Assembly (NCBI GenBank): GCA_014799465.1 | Contig: JAAVHZ010000022.1 | Coordinates: 1 to 64,000, forward strand | DNA from: Lachnospiraceae bacterium | GTDB taxonomy: Bacteria > Bacillota > Clostridia > Lachnospirales > Lachnospiraceae | Length of the DNA stretch: 64,000 nt | Reading direction: 5' to 3' | Shown here: one piece after another, positions 1 to 8,879 of the stretch | How positions within the stretch are numbered: position 1 is the first letter of the stretch | Layout: each line of letters opens with the position of its first letter | The notes under the pieces: generated by a model | Told to the model about the DNA's origin: nothing | The model's input: the letters and a program-made list of their open reading frames with translations, nothing else | Database searches by the model: none | Position numbers and translations under genes: made by a program

Positions 1-124
1 ATTAGTATAACATCTGATGAAGGAAGAACACCTTCTTCTGTTATCAGTAAGAAATGAAATATAGAAACTTGTTAATCAAGTAGTCTTATTGACTACATCA
101 TTATTATACTAGGAGGAGATTATA

Positions 125-1051
125 ATGAAAAAAATAGTAGGGTTATTGATAATGGTGTTAATATTGTCATCTGTAACTTATAATGTTTATGCGAAAAGTG
201 AAACTTTTGAAGTGGTTAATTTTAGTTCGGATAATTTTCAGATGTCAAGGGAACAGATAGGACAGTTTAATAATATAGGCAGTGAAATTCTTCAGGGATA
301 TAAATGTCAGAGTACATTATCAGAAGAATTTAGAGTAGGAGATTTGGTTAATCCATTATCTATATTGGATGATAGAGGCTTGATTTTTCTTAGTAATGTG
401 GAACCCGCACCATTTTGTCAGATTGTTAAGGTCAAAACTTACTATGATTCTGATGGCGATGGGGTTGCAAATTATATTAGTGAACCAACAGGATTCATGG
501 TGGGACCCGGAATTGTTCTTACGGCAGCACATTGTGTATATAAACCTGACATGCATACTGTTAGTGTTGGAGTATATGTAAAACCTAATGGTTATACGAA
601 TTATTTAGCTTATCATATAGCTGATTCATGGACTATATCAAGTGAATATTATAATGATCCTAATAATTTGAATTCTGACTATGATTGGGCAATAATTACG
701 ATGAAGGAAAATATTTCTGCAAAAACAGGGTGGATGGGTATAGGATATTCTGTAGAGGATATAAAAGATAAGCAGATAACTGTATCAGGTTATCCGGGAG
801 ATGAAAAATACATAGGTCATCAGTGCTGCAGTACGGGTGTAATGAATTCAATATCAGAATACAGGGTACAACATACCGCTAATACGCTTCCCGGACATAG
901 CGGTTCACCAATATTTAATTCAGATGGAGTAGCTTGGGCTATTCACACTCATGGTGGCGGACAATATAATTATGGAACACGTTTTGATATTAATTTGTAT
1001 GGTCTTTTGAAACAGAAAATATATAATGATATTTGCAAGTACTATGATTAG
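125..1051 (+). CDS. Secreted trypsin-like (V8/glutamyl endopeptidase-like) serine protease
   Basis: A chymotrypsin-fold serine protease predicted to act outside the cell. Residues 1-23 form a Sec signal peptide (KK, a hydrophobic stretch, then VYA-K). The catalytic triad is visible: His136 in LTAAHC, Asp187 in SDYDWAI, Ser259 in GHSGSP. A calcium-loop-like DSDGDG lies at 108-113. About 100 residues between the signal peptide and the protease fold may be a propeptide. The start has AGGAGGAGAT just upstream. It ends 12 bases before the next secreted-protein gene, so the two are probably co-transcribed and may act together at the surface. The substrate is unknown. The protease family call is firm; V8-like specificity is inference. 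Confidence 0.88.
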   Translation: MKKIVGLLIMVLILSSVTYNVYAKSETFEVVNFSSDNFQMSREQIGQFNNIGSEILQGYKCQSTLSEEFRVGDLVNPLSILDDRGLIFLSNVEPAPFCQIVKVKTYYDSDGDGVANYISEPTGFMVGPGIVLTAAHCVYKPDMHTVSVGVYVKPNGYTNYLAYHIADSWTISSEYYNDPNNLNSDYDWAIITMKENISAKTGWMGIGYSVEDIKDKQITVSGYPGDEKYIGHQCCSTGVMNSISEYRVQHTANTLPGHSGSPIFNSDGVAWAIHTHGGGQYNYGTRFDINLYGLLKQKIYNDICKYYD

Positions 1052-1063
1052 GAGGGGATGTAT

Positions 1064-2398
1064 ATGGAGTTTAAAAAATTTTTTCTAATACTGATAATGC
1101 TGATGCCTTTAGCTATTATACAAAGTGAAGTATGTATATATGCAGATAGTGAAAAGTTTGATACAGATTACATACAGAATTTTGATGATAATGGCAAAAA
1201 CGATAATTCGGTAGATAAAGAAGGGATTATGGTTAGTGAAATTTGTTATACTGTTGTATATACAGGGGAACCTATAGATATAGATAAATTATTGGATGTG
1301 TATAGTATTAGCGGAAGGAAACTTACTAAAGATGTTGACTATACATTGGAATATTATGATAATGTGGATATAGGAACTGCAAGAGTTGTAATAACAGGCA
1401 TAGGCAGGTATACAGGAGTATTAACAACAATATTCAAAATTGTTGATAAATTGGATGATGAAGTTAATGACAAAAACAATAATTCGGTAGATAAAGAAGG
1501 GATTATGGTTAATGAAATCTGTTATACTGTTGTATATACTGGGGAACCGGTAAATATAGATAAATTATTGGATGTGTATAGCATTAGCGGAAAGAAACTT
1601 ACTAAAGATGTTGACTATACATTGGAATATTATGATAATGTGAATATAGGAACTGCAAGAGTTGTAATAACGGGCATTGGCGGCTATACAGGAGTATTAA
1701 CAACGATATTTAAGATTGTTGGGAAATCAGATGATGGAGTTTTGAAGGATGTAATAACAATAAGCAGTGATAAAAATGCAATTTATGTTAAACAATCTGT
1801 GAAACTTAAGGCTGAGATTAATGGTAAAGTGACATCGGATGTGGTTTGGAGCAGCAGTAATAAAAGTGTGGCAAAAGTAAGCAGCAGTGGAAAAATAACA
1901 GGTGTATCAAAGGGAACAGCAATAATTACAGTTACAAGTAAATCAAACAAAGAGTTAAAAACTGAATATAAAATTAAGGTAAATTCATATTCGTCAAATG
2001 TAAAGTCAAAGAGCTATATAATATCAACAAAAGATAATTTTGGGTTCAAAAATAGATTCATAACAAGTTACAGCCAGATGAAAAAAATTATTAAACAGTA
2101 TTCAAAATCTAAGAATTGTGATAAGAAAATATTAAACAGATTGAAAAGTTATAACAGTTCATATTTTAAAGAAAAAGCATTATGTCTTCATACAATAACT
2201 CAGACAAAGGACAAAAAAGTATCGGTAGCATCAGTAAAAAAAGCAATGAAAAGTAATGGTAAATTCAAAATTACTATTTCTATAAAACCTGGTACTAGTA
2301 AAAAGGATTATAAAAAAGGCAATATGAAAAGGTACCAATGTTTTGTTGAAATACCACAGTCTGTTGCCAATATAACAGATACTGTTAAAGTATCATAG
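1064..2398 (+). CDS. Secreted surface protein with two YTG-type Ig-like repeats and a BIG2 domain
   Basis: A signal peptide precedes two near-identical copies of a roughly 75-residue module (CYTVVYTGEP...DYTLEYYDN...GTARVVITG), of the kind found in Lachnospiraceae cell-surface proteins. A BIG2-like Ig domain follows (WSSSNKSVAKVSSSGKITGV, with the typical G-TAIITVTS strand). The Lys-rich C-terminal region of about 130 residues is unrecognised. No LPXTG or SLH motif is visible, so attachment is unclear. Start: GGAGGGG at 1051-1057 leaves almost no space before the ATG at 1058 but ideal space before the ATG at 1064. The gene likely forms an operon with the upstream protease. An adhesin or matrix role is inference. 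Confidence 0.75.
   Translation: MEFKKFFLILIMLMPLAIIQSEVCIYADSEKFDTDYIQNFDDNGKNDNSVDKEGIMVSEICYTVVYTGEPIDIDKLLDVYSISGRKLTKDVDYTLEYYDNVDIGTARVVITGIGRYTGVLTTIFKIVDKLDDEVNDKNNNSVDKEGIMVNEICYTVVYTGEPVNIDKLLDVYSISGKKLTKDVDYTLEYYDNVNIGTARVVITGIGGYTGVLTTIFKIVGKSDDGVLKDVITISSDKNAIYVKQSVKLKAEINGKVTSDVVWSSSNKSVAKVSSSGKITGVSKGTAIITVTSKSNKELKTEYKIKVNSYSSNVKSKSYIISTKDNFGFKNRFITSYSQMKKIIKQYSKSKNCDKKILNRLKSYNSSYFKEKALCLHTITQTKDKKVSVASVKKAMKSNGKFKITISIKPGTSKKDYKKGNMKRYQCFVEIPQSVANITDTVKVS
1205..1736 (+). repeat. Two-copy direct repeat of about 256 bp within the surface protein gene
   Basis: Segments 1205-1460 and 1481-1736 are near-identical in DNA and protein (period 276 bases, 92 residues), differing by scattered substitutions. 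This indicates a recent in-frame duplication of one Ig-like module. The period is a multiple of three, so gain or loss of a copy would change length without breaking the frame. Confidence 0.9.
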
Positions 2399-2497
2399 TT
2401 GAACGATGTGGCTAATGATTTTGTATTGTAAAACTTTAGTTACTATAAAAATCATTATGTTTGATGATGCATTTTTGATTCGTGAGCATATTCCCTC

Positions 2498-2524
2498 TTT
2501 ACAAAACAAGTAAAGTATTATACT
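2498..2524 (+). promoter_or_regulatory. Possible promoter of the riboflavin operon
   Basis: TTTACA at 2498-2503 and TATACT at 2519-2524 lie just upstream of the FMN riboswitch. The spacer is only 15 bases, shorter than ideal, so the exact -10 element is uncertain. The position fits a leader transcript beginning near 2530. Confidence 0.4.
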
Positions 2525-2545
2525 ATATATGAAAATGAAATAAAC

Positions 2546-2658
2546 AGAACTTCAGGGCAGGGTGTAATTCCCTACCGGCGGTATAGCCCGCGAGCGGAGA
2601 GATTCGCAGATTCGATGAGATTTCGAAGCCGACAGTAAAGTCTGGATGAAAGAAGTTT
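2546..2658 (+). ncRNA. FMN riboswitch (RFN element)
   Basis: The RFN consensus is clear: CAGGGCAGGGTG near 2553, ATTCCCTACCGGCGGT, AGCCCGCGAGC, and the closing GCCGACAGTAAAGTCTGGATG near 2628-2649. The closing P1 stem pairs GAACTT (about 2547) with AAGTTT (about 2653). FMN binding in this class favours termination or occlusion of riboflavin genes. Here an intrinsic terminator lies 45 bases downstream and the four rib genes follow, so control by premature termination is likely. Confidence 0.97.
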
Positions 2659-2703
2659 ATTAAAAATGGCTTACAGTCATTGTATTACTATATGATATTT
2701 TGA

Positions 2704-2738
2704 TAAAAACCCTGAATCCTATGGAATTCAGGGTTTTA
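2704..2738 (+). terminator. Riboswitch-controlled intrinsic terminator
   Basis: AAAACCCTGAAT pairs perfectly with ATTCAGGGTTTT around a short loop, followed by a T-rich stretch. It sits between the FMN aptamer and ribD, so it is the expected expression platform. Confidence 0.85.
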
Positions 2739-2765
2739 TTAATTATATGGAGGAGGTGCCGGTGT

Positions 2766-3878
2766 GTGGATAATGAAAAAGAAAAGTATATGAAAAGAGC
2801 ATTGGAACTTGCAGCTCTTGGAACAGGTCATACAAGTCCCAATCCCTTAGTTGGATGTGTTGTGGTAAAACAGGGAAAAATAATAGGTGAAGGCTATCAT
2901 CAGAAGTGCGGAGAATACCATGCAGAGCGTAATGCACTGTTAAATTGTAAAGAAGATACTGAAGGTGCGGAGTTGTATGTTACATTAGAACCGTGCTGCC
3001 ACTATGGGAAAACTCCGCCATGTACAGAAATTATTATAGAAAAGGGAATAAAGAAAGTGTACATTGGAAGTGGTGACCCCAATCCTTTAGTTGCAGGAAA
3101 GGGCAGCAGTATACTTAGAGAACATGGTATTGAGGTTGAAGAGTATATAATGGAGGATGAATGCCTGAAACTGAATGAAATATTTTTCCATTATATCAGA
3201 GAAAAAGTGCCTTTTATAGCTATGAAATATGCAATGACACTGGATGGTAAGATAGCAGCATTTACAGGAGATTCAAAATGGGTGACAGGTGAAGAGGCAA
3301 GAAAATATGTTCATTTTCTTAGAAAGAAATATTCAGGAATTATGGCAGGAATTGGAACAGTTTTGGCAGATGACCCTATGTTAAACTGCAGAATTGAAGA
3401 TGGTGTTGACCCGATGCGGATAATATGTGATACATACCTTCGTTTACCGTTGTCCGGAAATATAGCCAAAACTTCAGAAAACATACCTACAATCGTGGCA
3501 TGTGGAGAAAATGCGGACGTGGAAAGAGAGAAAGAGTTGACGGCAAAAGGTATAAAAATAGTCAGAATTCCTGAAATATCAGAGGGGATACTCAATCTTA
3601 GATATCTTATGAAGTATCTTGGAAGTGAAATTAAGCTCGACAGTATACTTTTAGAAGGAGGTGGAAATCTTAACGCTTCCGCACTTGAACAAGGAATAGT
3701 AAATAAAGTATATGCATATATTGCACCTAAAATAATAGGTGGTGCAGATGCAAAATCACCAATAGAGGGCAGAGGCATTAGTTTTATGAAAGATGCAGTA
3801 ATGCTTCAGCATACAGAGATAACTAAACTTGGAAATGATTATTGCATATCAGGAGGTGTGAAATGTTTACCGGAATAG
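2766..3878 (+). CDS. ribD: Bifunctional riboflavin biosynthesis deaminase/reductase RibD
   Basis: RibD carries out the deamination and side-chain reduction steps of riboflavin synthesis. The N-terminal deaminase has the zinc site HAE (52-54) and PCCHYGKTPPC (Cys77, Cys86). The C-terminal reductase begins near PFIAMKYAMTLDGK and carries the LEGGGNLNASAL nucleotide-binding region. Length (370 aa) is normal. Start: an in-frame TTG at 2700 would lie inside the terminator stem. GTG 2766 has AGGAGG nine bases upstream, and its N-terminus matches family length. It overlaps ribE by 16 bases and is under FMN riboswitch control. Confidence 0.96.
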   Translation: MDNEKEKYMKRALELAALGTGHTSPNPLVGCVVVKQGKIIGEGYHQKCGEYHAERNALLNCKEDTEGAELYVTLEPCCHYGKTPPCTEIIIEKGIKKVYIGSGDPNPLVAGKGSSILREHGIEVEEYIMEDECLKLNEIFFHYIREKVPFIAMKYAMTLDGKIAAFTGDSKWVTGEEARKYVHFLRKKYSGIMAGIGTVLADDPMLNCRIEDGVDPMRIICDTYLRLPLSGNIAKTSENIPTIVACGENADVEREKELTAKGIKIVRIPEISEGILNLRYLMKYLGSEIKLDSILLEGGGNLNASALEQGIVNKVYAYIAPKIIGGADAKSPIEGRGISFMKDAVMLQHTEITKLGNDYCISGGVKCLPE

Positions 3879-4522
3879 TAGAAGAACAGGGGGTAATCAG
3901 TAATATAGCCACAGGAAAAAATTCTGCCACACTCTTCATAAAATGTAAGAAAGTTTTAGAAGGTACAAAGGTTGGAGACAGTATTGCTGTAAATGGGGTA
4001 TGCCTGACTGTTACAACAATGGGAAAAGGTGAATATACCGCAGATATAATGCATGAGACACTTAACCGCAGTTCCCTCGGACAGTTAAAAAAAGGAGATT
4101 ATGTAAATTTGGAACGGGCAATGGCAGCAGATGGTAGATTTGGAGGTCATATTGTTTCAGGTCATATAGATGGAACCGGAAGTATATCAGACATATATGA
4201 GGATGATAATGCAGTTTGGTATACGATAAAAGCATCAAAGGATATACTTCGCTATATTGTTGAAAAAGGCTCTATTACAATAGATGGCATAAGTCTTACG
4301 GTTGCATATGTGGATGAACAGAGTTTTAAAGTGTCAACAATTCCACATACAAGAAAGGAAACAAATCTTTCAGAAAAAAAGGCAGGTTCTACAGTTAATC
4401 TGGAATGTGATATTATTGGAAAATACGTAGAAAAGCTAATGGGTTTTTCTGACAATGGCTATTTAGAAGGTAAGAAAAGCAATATTACGGAAAAACTTTT
4501 GGCGGAAAACGGATTTATATAA
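3863..4522 (+). CDS. ribE: Riboflavin synthase, alpha subunit
   Basis: This enzyme dismutates two 6,7-dimethyl-8-ribityllumazine molecules to riboflavin. The protein starts with the diagnostic MFTGIVEE and has the two homologous lumazine-binding halves: first with VNGVCLTV and GGHIVSGHIDG, second with DGISLTV and IPHT. Start ATG 3863 was chosen because AGGAGGTG is 4-5 bases upstream and the MFTGIVE N-terminus is invariant; an upstream ATG at 3842 would add seven residues inside ribD. It is translationally coupled to ribD. About 220 residues, as usual; second gene of the operon. Confidence 0.96.
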   Translation: MFTGIVEEQGVISNIATGKNSATLFIKCKKVLEGTKVGDSIAVNGVCLTVTTMGKGEYTADIMHETLNRSSLGQLKKGDYVNLERAMAADGRFGGHIVSGHIDGTGSISDIYEDDNAVWYTIKASKDILRYIVEKGSITIDGISLTVAYVDEQSFKVSTIPHTRKETNLSEKKAGSTVNLECDIIGKYVEKLMGFSDNGYLEGKKSNITEKLLAENGFI

Positions 4523-4558
4523 ATAATTATGTAAACAAGAAAGGAGAGCAACGATTTT

Positions 4559-5761
4559 ATGGCAGATATTGGAACAATAAAACAGGCAGCAGATGACTTG
4601 AGAAATGGAAAGATTATTCTGGTTATAGATGATCCCGACAGAGAAAATGAAGGTGATTTTATCTGTGCAGCAGAATATGCGACACCTGAGAATGTAAACT
4701 TTATGGCAACTTATGGCAAAGGGCTTATATGTATGCCTATGAGCAAGTCAATGTGTGAGAAACTTAATCTGAACCAAATGGTGGATAACAATACAGATAA
4801 TCATTCAACTGCATTTACCGTATCAATAGATTATAAGGATACTACAACGGGGATATCGGCTTATGAAAGAAGCATGACAGCAGTTAAAGTGGTTGAGGAT
4901 GGAGTGAGTCCGGAAGATTTTAGAAGACCGGGACACATGTTTCCGTTGGAAGCGAGGGAAGGGGGTGTACTGAAAAGAAACGGACATACTGAAGCTACGG
5001 TGGATTTGGTAAAGATAGCAGGACTTAAAGAGTGTGGACTGTGCTGCGAGATAATGCGTGAAGACGGGACAATGATGAGAACTACTGAACTTATGCAGCT
5101 GGCAGATAAATTCGGAATTACGGTAATAACCATAGCAGACCTTATTAAGTACAGACTTGAAAAGGAAAGTCTGGTTAAGTGTGTGTCATCAGCAAAACTG
5201 CCTACTAAATACGGAGAGTTCACAATACATGGTTATGAGAATAAACTAAATGGAGAGCATCATATAGCACTCACAATGGGAGAAGTATCAGATGGGAAAC
5301 CGGTACTCTGCCGTGTGCATTCAGAGTGTTTTACGGGAGATGTGCTTGGCTCTTACAGATGTGACTGTGGTGAACAGCTTGACAAAGCATTGCAGATGAT
5401 AGCAGAGGAAGGCAGAGGAGTCCTGCTTTATCTGAGACAGGAAGGCAGAGGAATAGGGCTTATAAATAAGATAAAAGCATATTCACTTCAAGAACAGGGG
5501 TTTGACACGGTGGAGGCAAATATAAGGCTGGGATTTCCGGCTGATATGAGAGAATATGGTATAGGTGCACAGATGTTGTATGATCTGGGAGCAAAAAAGC
5601 TAAGGCTTATGACTAATAACCCACAGAAAATAACAGGTTTATCGGGGTATGGGATTTCCATAGAGGAAAGAGTGCCGATACAGATTAAAGCAAAGAAGGA
5701 AGATTTAAAATATCTTCTTACAAAACAGAACAAAATGGAACATATGACTGATTACAAGTAA
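4559..5761 (+). CDS. ribBA: Bifunctional 3,4-dihydroxy-2-butanone-4-phosphate synthase / GTP cyclohydrolase II
   Basis: It supplies both precursors of lumazine: DHBP from ribulose 5-phosphate (N-terminal domain, about 1-200) and the pyrimidine from GTP (C-terminal domain, about 205-400). Domain 1 shows [11 protein letters not shown] at 24-34 and RPGHMFPL at 123-130. Domain 2 shows the zinc cysteines Cys257, Cys268 and Cys270 (HSECFTGD...YRCDCG), [10 protein letters not shown] and NNPQKI. Both halves look intact. Start ATG 4559 is preceded by AAGGAGAG. It lies 36 bases after ribE and 11 before ribH. Confidence 0.96.
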   Translation: MADIGTIKQAADDLRNGKIILVIDDPDRENEGDFICAAEYATPENVNFMATYGKGLICMPMSKSMCEKLNLNQMVDNNTDNHSTAFTVSIDYKDTTTGISAYERSMTAVKVVEDGVSPEDFRRPGHMFPLEAREGGVLKRNGHTEATVDLVKIAGLKECGLCCEIMREDGTMMRTTELMQLADKFGITVITIADLIKYRLEKESLVKCVSSAKLPTKYGEFTIHGYENKLNGEHHIALTMGEVSDGKPVLCRVHSECFTGDVLGSYRCDCGEQLDKALQMIAEEGRGVLLYLRQEGRGIGLINKIKAYSLQEQGFDTVEANIRLGFPADMREYGIGAQMLYDLGAKKLRLMTNNPQKITGLSGYGISIEERVPIQIKAKKEDLKYLLTKQNKMEHMTDYK

Positions 5762-5772
5762 AGGAGTTTAAA

Positions 5773-6234
5773 ATGAACAGAATAGAAGGAAATGTAATAG
5801 GAAGCAGTATTAAAGTCGGAATTGTAGCAGCAAGGTTTAATGAGTTTATTGTAAATAAGCTTATTGGAGGTGCACAGGATGCACTGGTAAGACATGGTGT
5901 GGCAGATGAGGATATAACTCTGGCATATGTGCCAGGTGCATTTGAGATACCTTTAGTTGCAAAAAAGATGGCACAGAGCGGAAAGTATGATGCAGTCATA
6001 TGTCTTGGAGCAGTAATAAGAGGAGCTACCAGCCATTATGATTATGTATGTGCCGAAGTCAGTAAGGGAGTAGCTTCTGTATCCCTTGAAGCAGGAATTC
6101 CGGTAATATTCGGTGTGCTTACCACTGATAATATAGAACAGGCTATAGAAAGAGCTGGAACTAAAGCGGGAAACAAGGGGTATGACGTGGCATGCTCGGC
6201 TATAGAGATGGTAAATGTGTTAAAAAATCTGTAA
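5773..6234 (+). CDS. ribH: 6,7-dimethyl-8-ribityllumazine synthase
   Basis: It condenses the pyrimidine and DHBP products of RibD and RibBA to lumazine, the substrate of RibE, usually inside an icosahedral or pentameric shell. Motifs: ARFNEFI near the N-terminus, [26 protein letters not shown] with the catalytic His, and FGVLTTDN. Length (153 aa) is standard and the start has AAGGAG upstream. The gene order ribD-E-BA-H is the same as in Bacillus subtilis. Confidence 0.97.
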   Translation: MNRIEGNVIGSSIKVGIVAARFNEFIVNKLIGGAQDALVRHGVADEDITLAYVPGAFEIPLVAKKMAQSGKYDAVICLGAVIRGATSHYDYVCAEVSKGVASVSLEAGIPVIFGVLTTDNIEQAIERAGTKAGNKGYDVACSAIEMVNVLKNL

Positions 6235-6281
6235 TATTTATGGTTGTTTATTCCAAAGTGCTACTTTTTCAATATTTTTGA

Positions 6282-6309
6282 TTGACAAATTTAAAAGGAA
6301 TGTTATAAT
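6282..6309 (+). promoter_or_regulatory. Housekeeping promoter for the Ig/FN3 surface protein
   Basis: TTGACA at 6282-6287 and TATAAT at 6304-6309 are both perfect consensus with a 16-base spacer. They lie about 70 bases before the start codon, leaving a leader of roughly 60 bases. Confidence 0.85.
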
Positions 6310-6379
6310 AACCATAAGTGTCGAAAAAACTTTAGCATTAAAACAATTTCAATTTAATTTAGGAGGATGAAGAAAAAAG

Positions 6380-7963
6380 ATGATTAACAACTTATTCAAC
6401 AAAAAAGTTCTTGCAGTTGTTAGTGCGGTTACACTTTCAGTATCAAGTGTAGCATTAGCGTTTACAACATCAGGAGGTTATGGTTTAGAAACTAATGCAC
6501 CATCAACAAGTGCATCAGCAAAACCACCAGTAGAGGAGATAACAACAGAGGCGAAACCGGTAGAGGAGATAACAACAGAGGCGAAACCGGTAGAGGAGAT
6601 AACAACAGAGGCGGAACCAACACCATCAGCAGCACCAAGTACAAACCCAAATCCAAGTGAGTCGCCTGTTGACCCTGTAGAGGAAGACACATATCAGATT
6701 TTAGGTACATTAGTTGGTACATGGGATCTGGGATCTGGTGGATTTATGGTTCAGTCAAAGGATGACGCAAATATTTACACATACACAGTATTAAATGTTA
6801 AAGCTGGTTCATATGAATTCCAGATAGTAAAGAATAACAGCTGGGATACAAAATTCAGCGGAGCACAGGGCTTCATTAACTCAGATTATCCAAACTTAAA
6901 ATGTGTGGTTAAGGAAGATTGTGATGTAACAGTAACACTCAACCTTAAAGATATGACAGTAAAGACATCTGTAGATGAAGAACTGGTTGAGCAGACAGAT
7001 ATTTCAGCAGCTACAGTTACATTGGCAAAAGCTAAGACTACTTATAATGGTCAGGTACAGGCACCAGTTGTTTCATCAGTAGTTCTTGGTACAACAGAAT
7101 TAAAAGCCGGAGTTGATTATGAAGTTACAGAAATAAGCCCTAAAAAAGCCGGTACGTATACTGTAAAGGTAGATGGTAAAGGAAACTATAAGGGTCAGGC
7201 AGCTGCGGAATACACAATTGCTAAGAAGAATATTAAGACAGGTACAGCTACAGTTACCGGTAAAACATATACTGGCAAGAAACTTACATCTTCAAAGTAT
7301 ACATTAAAGATTAAACTTAATGGTAAAACAGTAACTCTTAAGAAGGGTACAGACTATACAGTAAAAGCTGTTTCAAGAACAAATGTAGGTTCTTCAAATG
7401 TTACATTCACAGGTAAAGGTAACTTTACAGGTACAGTAAAAGGAAAATTCACAGTTAAAGCTAAGAGCATCAAATCTGCTAAGATTACAGTTTCAAGCAA
7501 GGTAGCTTATACAGGTAAGAGTGTAAAAGCAACTGTTAAGGTTAAAGATGGCTCTAAGACTTTAAAGGCTAATAAAGATTATACATTAAAATTCAGTAAC
7601 AATAAGAAGATTGGCAAGGCAAAAGTAACAATCAAAGGAAAAGGCAATTACTCAGGTTCAGTTAATAAAACATTTAAGATTGTTCCTGGTAAAGCAAGCA
7701 TTAAGAAAGTAGTTAATGTTAAAGGAAAGAAAGCAAAAGTTACAATCAAGAGTGTTAAGGGTGCTACAAGCTACAAAGTATCTTACAGAGTTAAGGGTGC
7801 TAAGAAGTGGTCTACAGTAACATCTAAGAAAAGATCAATTGTTCTTTCTAAATTAAAGAAGAATAAAACATACCAGATTAAAGTAGCAGCAGTTGCTAAA
7901 TCAGGTAAAACAACTTATACTGGTGCATACAGCAGTGTAAAGACATTAAAGATTAAGAAATAA
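6380..7963 (+). CDS. Secreted multidomain protein: Pro/Thr repeat, starch-binding-like domain, Ig repeats, FN3
   Basis: A signal peptide (about 1-28) is followed by a linker with three KPVEEITTEA-type units. A domain of about 95 residues follows (LVGTWDLGSG...YEFQIVKNNSWDTKFSG); its pattern resembles the X25-type modules of amylopullulanases. Three or so YTG-type Ig modules come next (for example TYNGQVQAPVV...GVDYEVTEISP, KAYTGKSVKATVKVK), then a C-terminal fibronectin-III-like domain rich in Lys. No cell-wall anchor motif is visible. It has its own strong promoter and a strong terminator, so it is monocistronic and probably well expressed. The high Lys content suggests electrostatic binding to wall polymers (inference). 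No catalytic domain is seen. Confidence 0.75.
   Translation: MINNLFNKKVLAVVSAVTLSVSSVALAFTTSGGYGLETNAPSTSASAKPPVEEITTEAKPVEEITTEAKPVEEITTEAEPTPSAAPSTNPNPSESPVDPVEEDTYQILGTLVGTWDLGSGGFMVQSKDDANIYTYTVLNVKAGSYEFQIVKNNSWDTKFSGAQGFINSDYPNLKCVVKEDCDVTVTLNLKDMTVKTSVDEELVEQTDISAATVTLAKAKTTYNGQVQAPVVSSVVLGTTELKAGVDYEVTEISPKKAGTYTVKVDGKGNYKGQAAAEYTIAKKNIKTGTATVTGKTYTGKKLTSSKYTLKIKLNGKTVTLKKGTDYTVKAVSRTNVGSSNVTFTGKGNFTGTVKGKFTVKAKSIKSAKITVSSKVAYTGKSVKATVKVKDGSKTLKANKDYTLKFSNNKKIGKAKVTIKGKGNYSGSVNKTFKIVPGKASIKKVVNVKGKKAKVTIKSVKGATSYKVSYRVKGAKKWSTVTSKKRSIVLSKLKKNKTYQIKVAAVAKSGKTTYTGAYSSVKTLKIKK
6530..6619 (+). repeat. Three tandem 30-bp repeats in the linker
   Basis: The unit GTAGAGGAGATAACAACAGA plus ten more bases occurs at 6530-6559, 6560-6589 and 6590-6619. 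The first two are identical; the third differs near its end (gcggaacca). It encodes ten-residue VEEITTEAKP units. Copy-number change would keep the frame. Confidence 0.95.
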
Positions 7964-7981
7964 TTATAATCGACACTACTT

Positions 7982-8015
7982 AAAAAGAAACCATGCATTT
8001 GCATGGTTTCTTTTT
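7982..8015 (+). terminator. Intrinsic terminator
   Basis: A perfect 15-bp stem (AAAAAGAAACCATGC / GCATGGTTTCTTTTT) with a four-base loop and a T-run lies 19 bases after the surface-protein stop codon. The flanking A-run makes it potentially bidirectional. Confidence 0.95.
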
Positions 8016-8031
8016 GCTAGTATTTTACATG

Positions 8032-8060
8032 TTGAAAAAAGGTAGTTATTGTGATATGAT
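8032..8060 (+). promoter_or_regulatory. Promoter of the CDP-sugar cluster
   Basis: TTGAAA at 8032-8037, a 17-base spacer, and TATGAT at 8055-8060 with an extended TGA immediately before it. It lies between the upstream terminator and rfbF, the first gene of the cluster. Confidence 0.65.
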
Positions 8061-8105
8061 TTAAAAAGTACATTGTTTGAAATATAAGTATATATGGAGG
8101 TAGTA

Positions 8106-8879
8106 ATGAAGGTAGTTATATTAGCCGGTGGATTTGGGACAAGGATAAGTGAAGAAAGCCATTTGAAGCCAAAACCAATGATAGAGATAGGTGAGCAGCC
8201 GATATTATGGCATATAATGAAAGAATATTCCCATTACGGATATAATGAATTTATAATCTGCCTTGGATATAAGCAGTATGTAATAAAAGAGTATTTTGCG
8301 GATTATTTTCTTCATACATCAGATGTGACATTTGATTTAGCTAATAATGAAATGACAGTTCATAATAATGCTTCAGAACCGTGGAAAGTTACATTAGTGG
8401 ACACAGGACTTAATACGATGACCGGAGGAAGAATAAAGAGGGTTAAAGATTATATTGGCGATGAGACATTCATGCTTACTTATGGTGATGGTGTGGCTGA
8501 TGTGGATATTAATAAGTTAGTTGAATATCATAAGTCACATGGAAAAATCGCTACCATGACAGCAATCGGTCTTGATCAGAGATTTGGTGTTTTGGACATT
8601 GGTGATGATGGTCATACGGTAAAAGCTTTCAGGGAAAAGACTAAGTCAGACGGCAGTATAATAAATGGCGGATATATGGTTCTTGAGCCGAAGATTATAG
8701 ACTATATAGATGATGATACCACAGTATTTGAGAAGAAACCATTAGAGACTGTGGCATCCATGGGGGAACTTATGGCATATAACCATAAAGGATTCTGGCA
8801 TTGTATGGATACACAGAGAGATAAGATAAAACTTGAAGAGATGTGGGCAAGTGGAAATGCACCGTGGAAACTCTGGTAA
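8106..8879 (+). CDS. rfbF: Glucose-1-phosphate cytidylyltransferase
   Basis: It makes CDP-glucose from CTP and glucose 1-phosphate, the first step to CDP-3,6-dideoxyhexoses. It has the nucleotidyltransferase signature LAGGFGTRISEES...KPKPMIEIG at the N-terminus and the metal-binding YGDGVADVD. Length from ATG 8106 is 257 residues, exactly the family norm. GGAGG at 8096-8100 supports this start over the ATG at 8094. rfbG and rfbH follow, confirming the pathway. A structured repeat element begins at the base after the stop codon. Confidence 0.95.
   Translation: MKVVILAGGFGTRISEESHLKPKPMIEIGEQPILWHIMKEYSHYGYNEFIICLGYKQYVIKEYFADYFLHTSDVTFDLANNEMTVHNNASEPWKVTLVDTGLNTMTGGRIKRVKDYIGDETFMLTYGDGVADVDINKLVEYHKSHGKIATMTAIGLDQRFGVLDIGDDGHTVKAFREKTKSDGSIINGGYMVLEPKIIDYIDDDTTVFEKKPLETVASMGELMAYNHKGFWHCMDTQRDKIKLEEMWASGNAPWKLW

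Noticed and set aside
1-124. Hairpin GAAGG...CCTTC near the left edge as terminator
   Set aside because: Stem is short, there is no T-run, and the upstream gene is outside the window.
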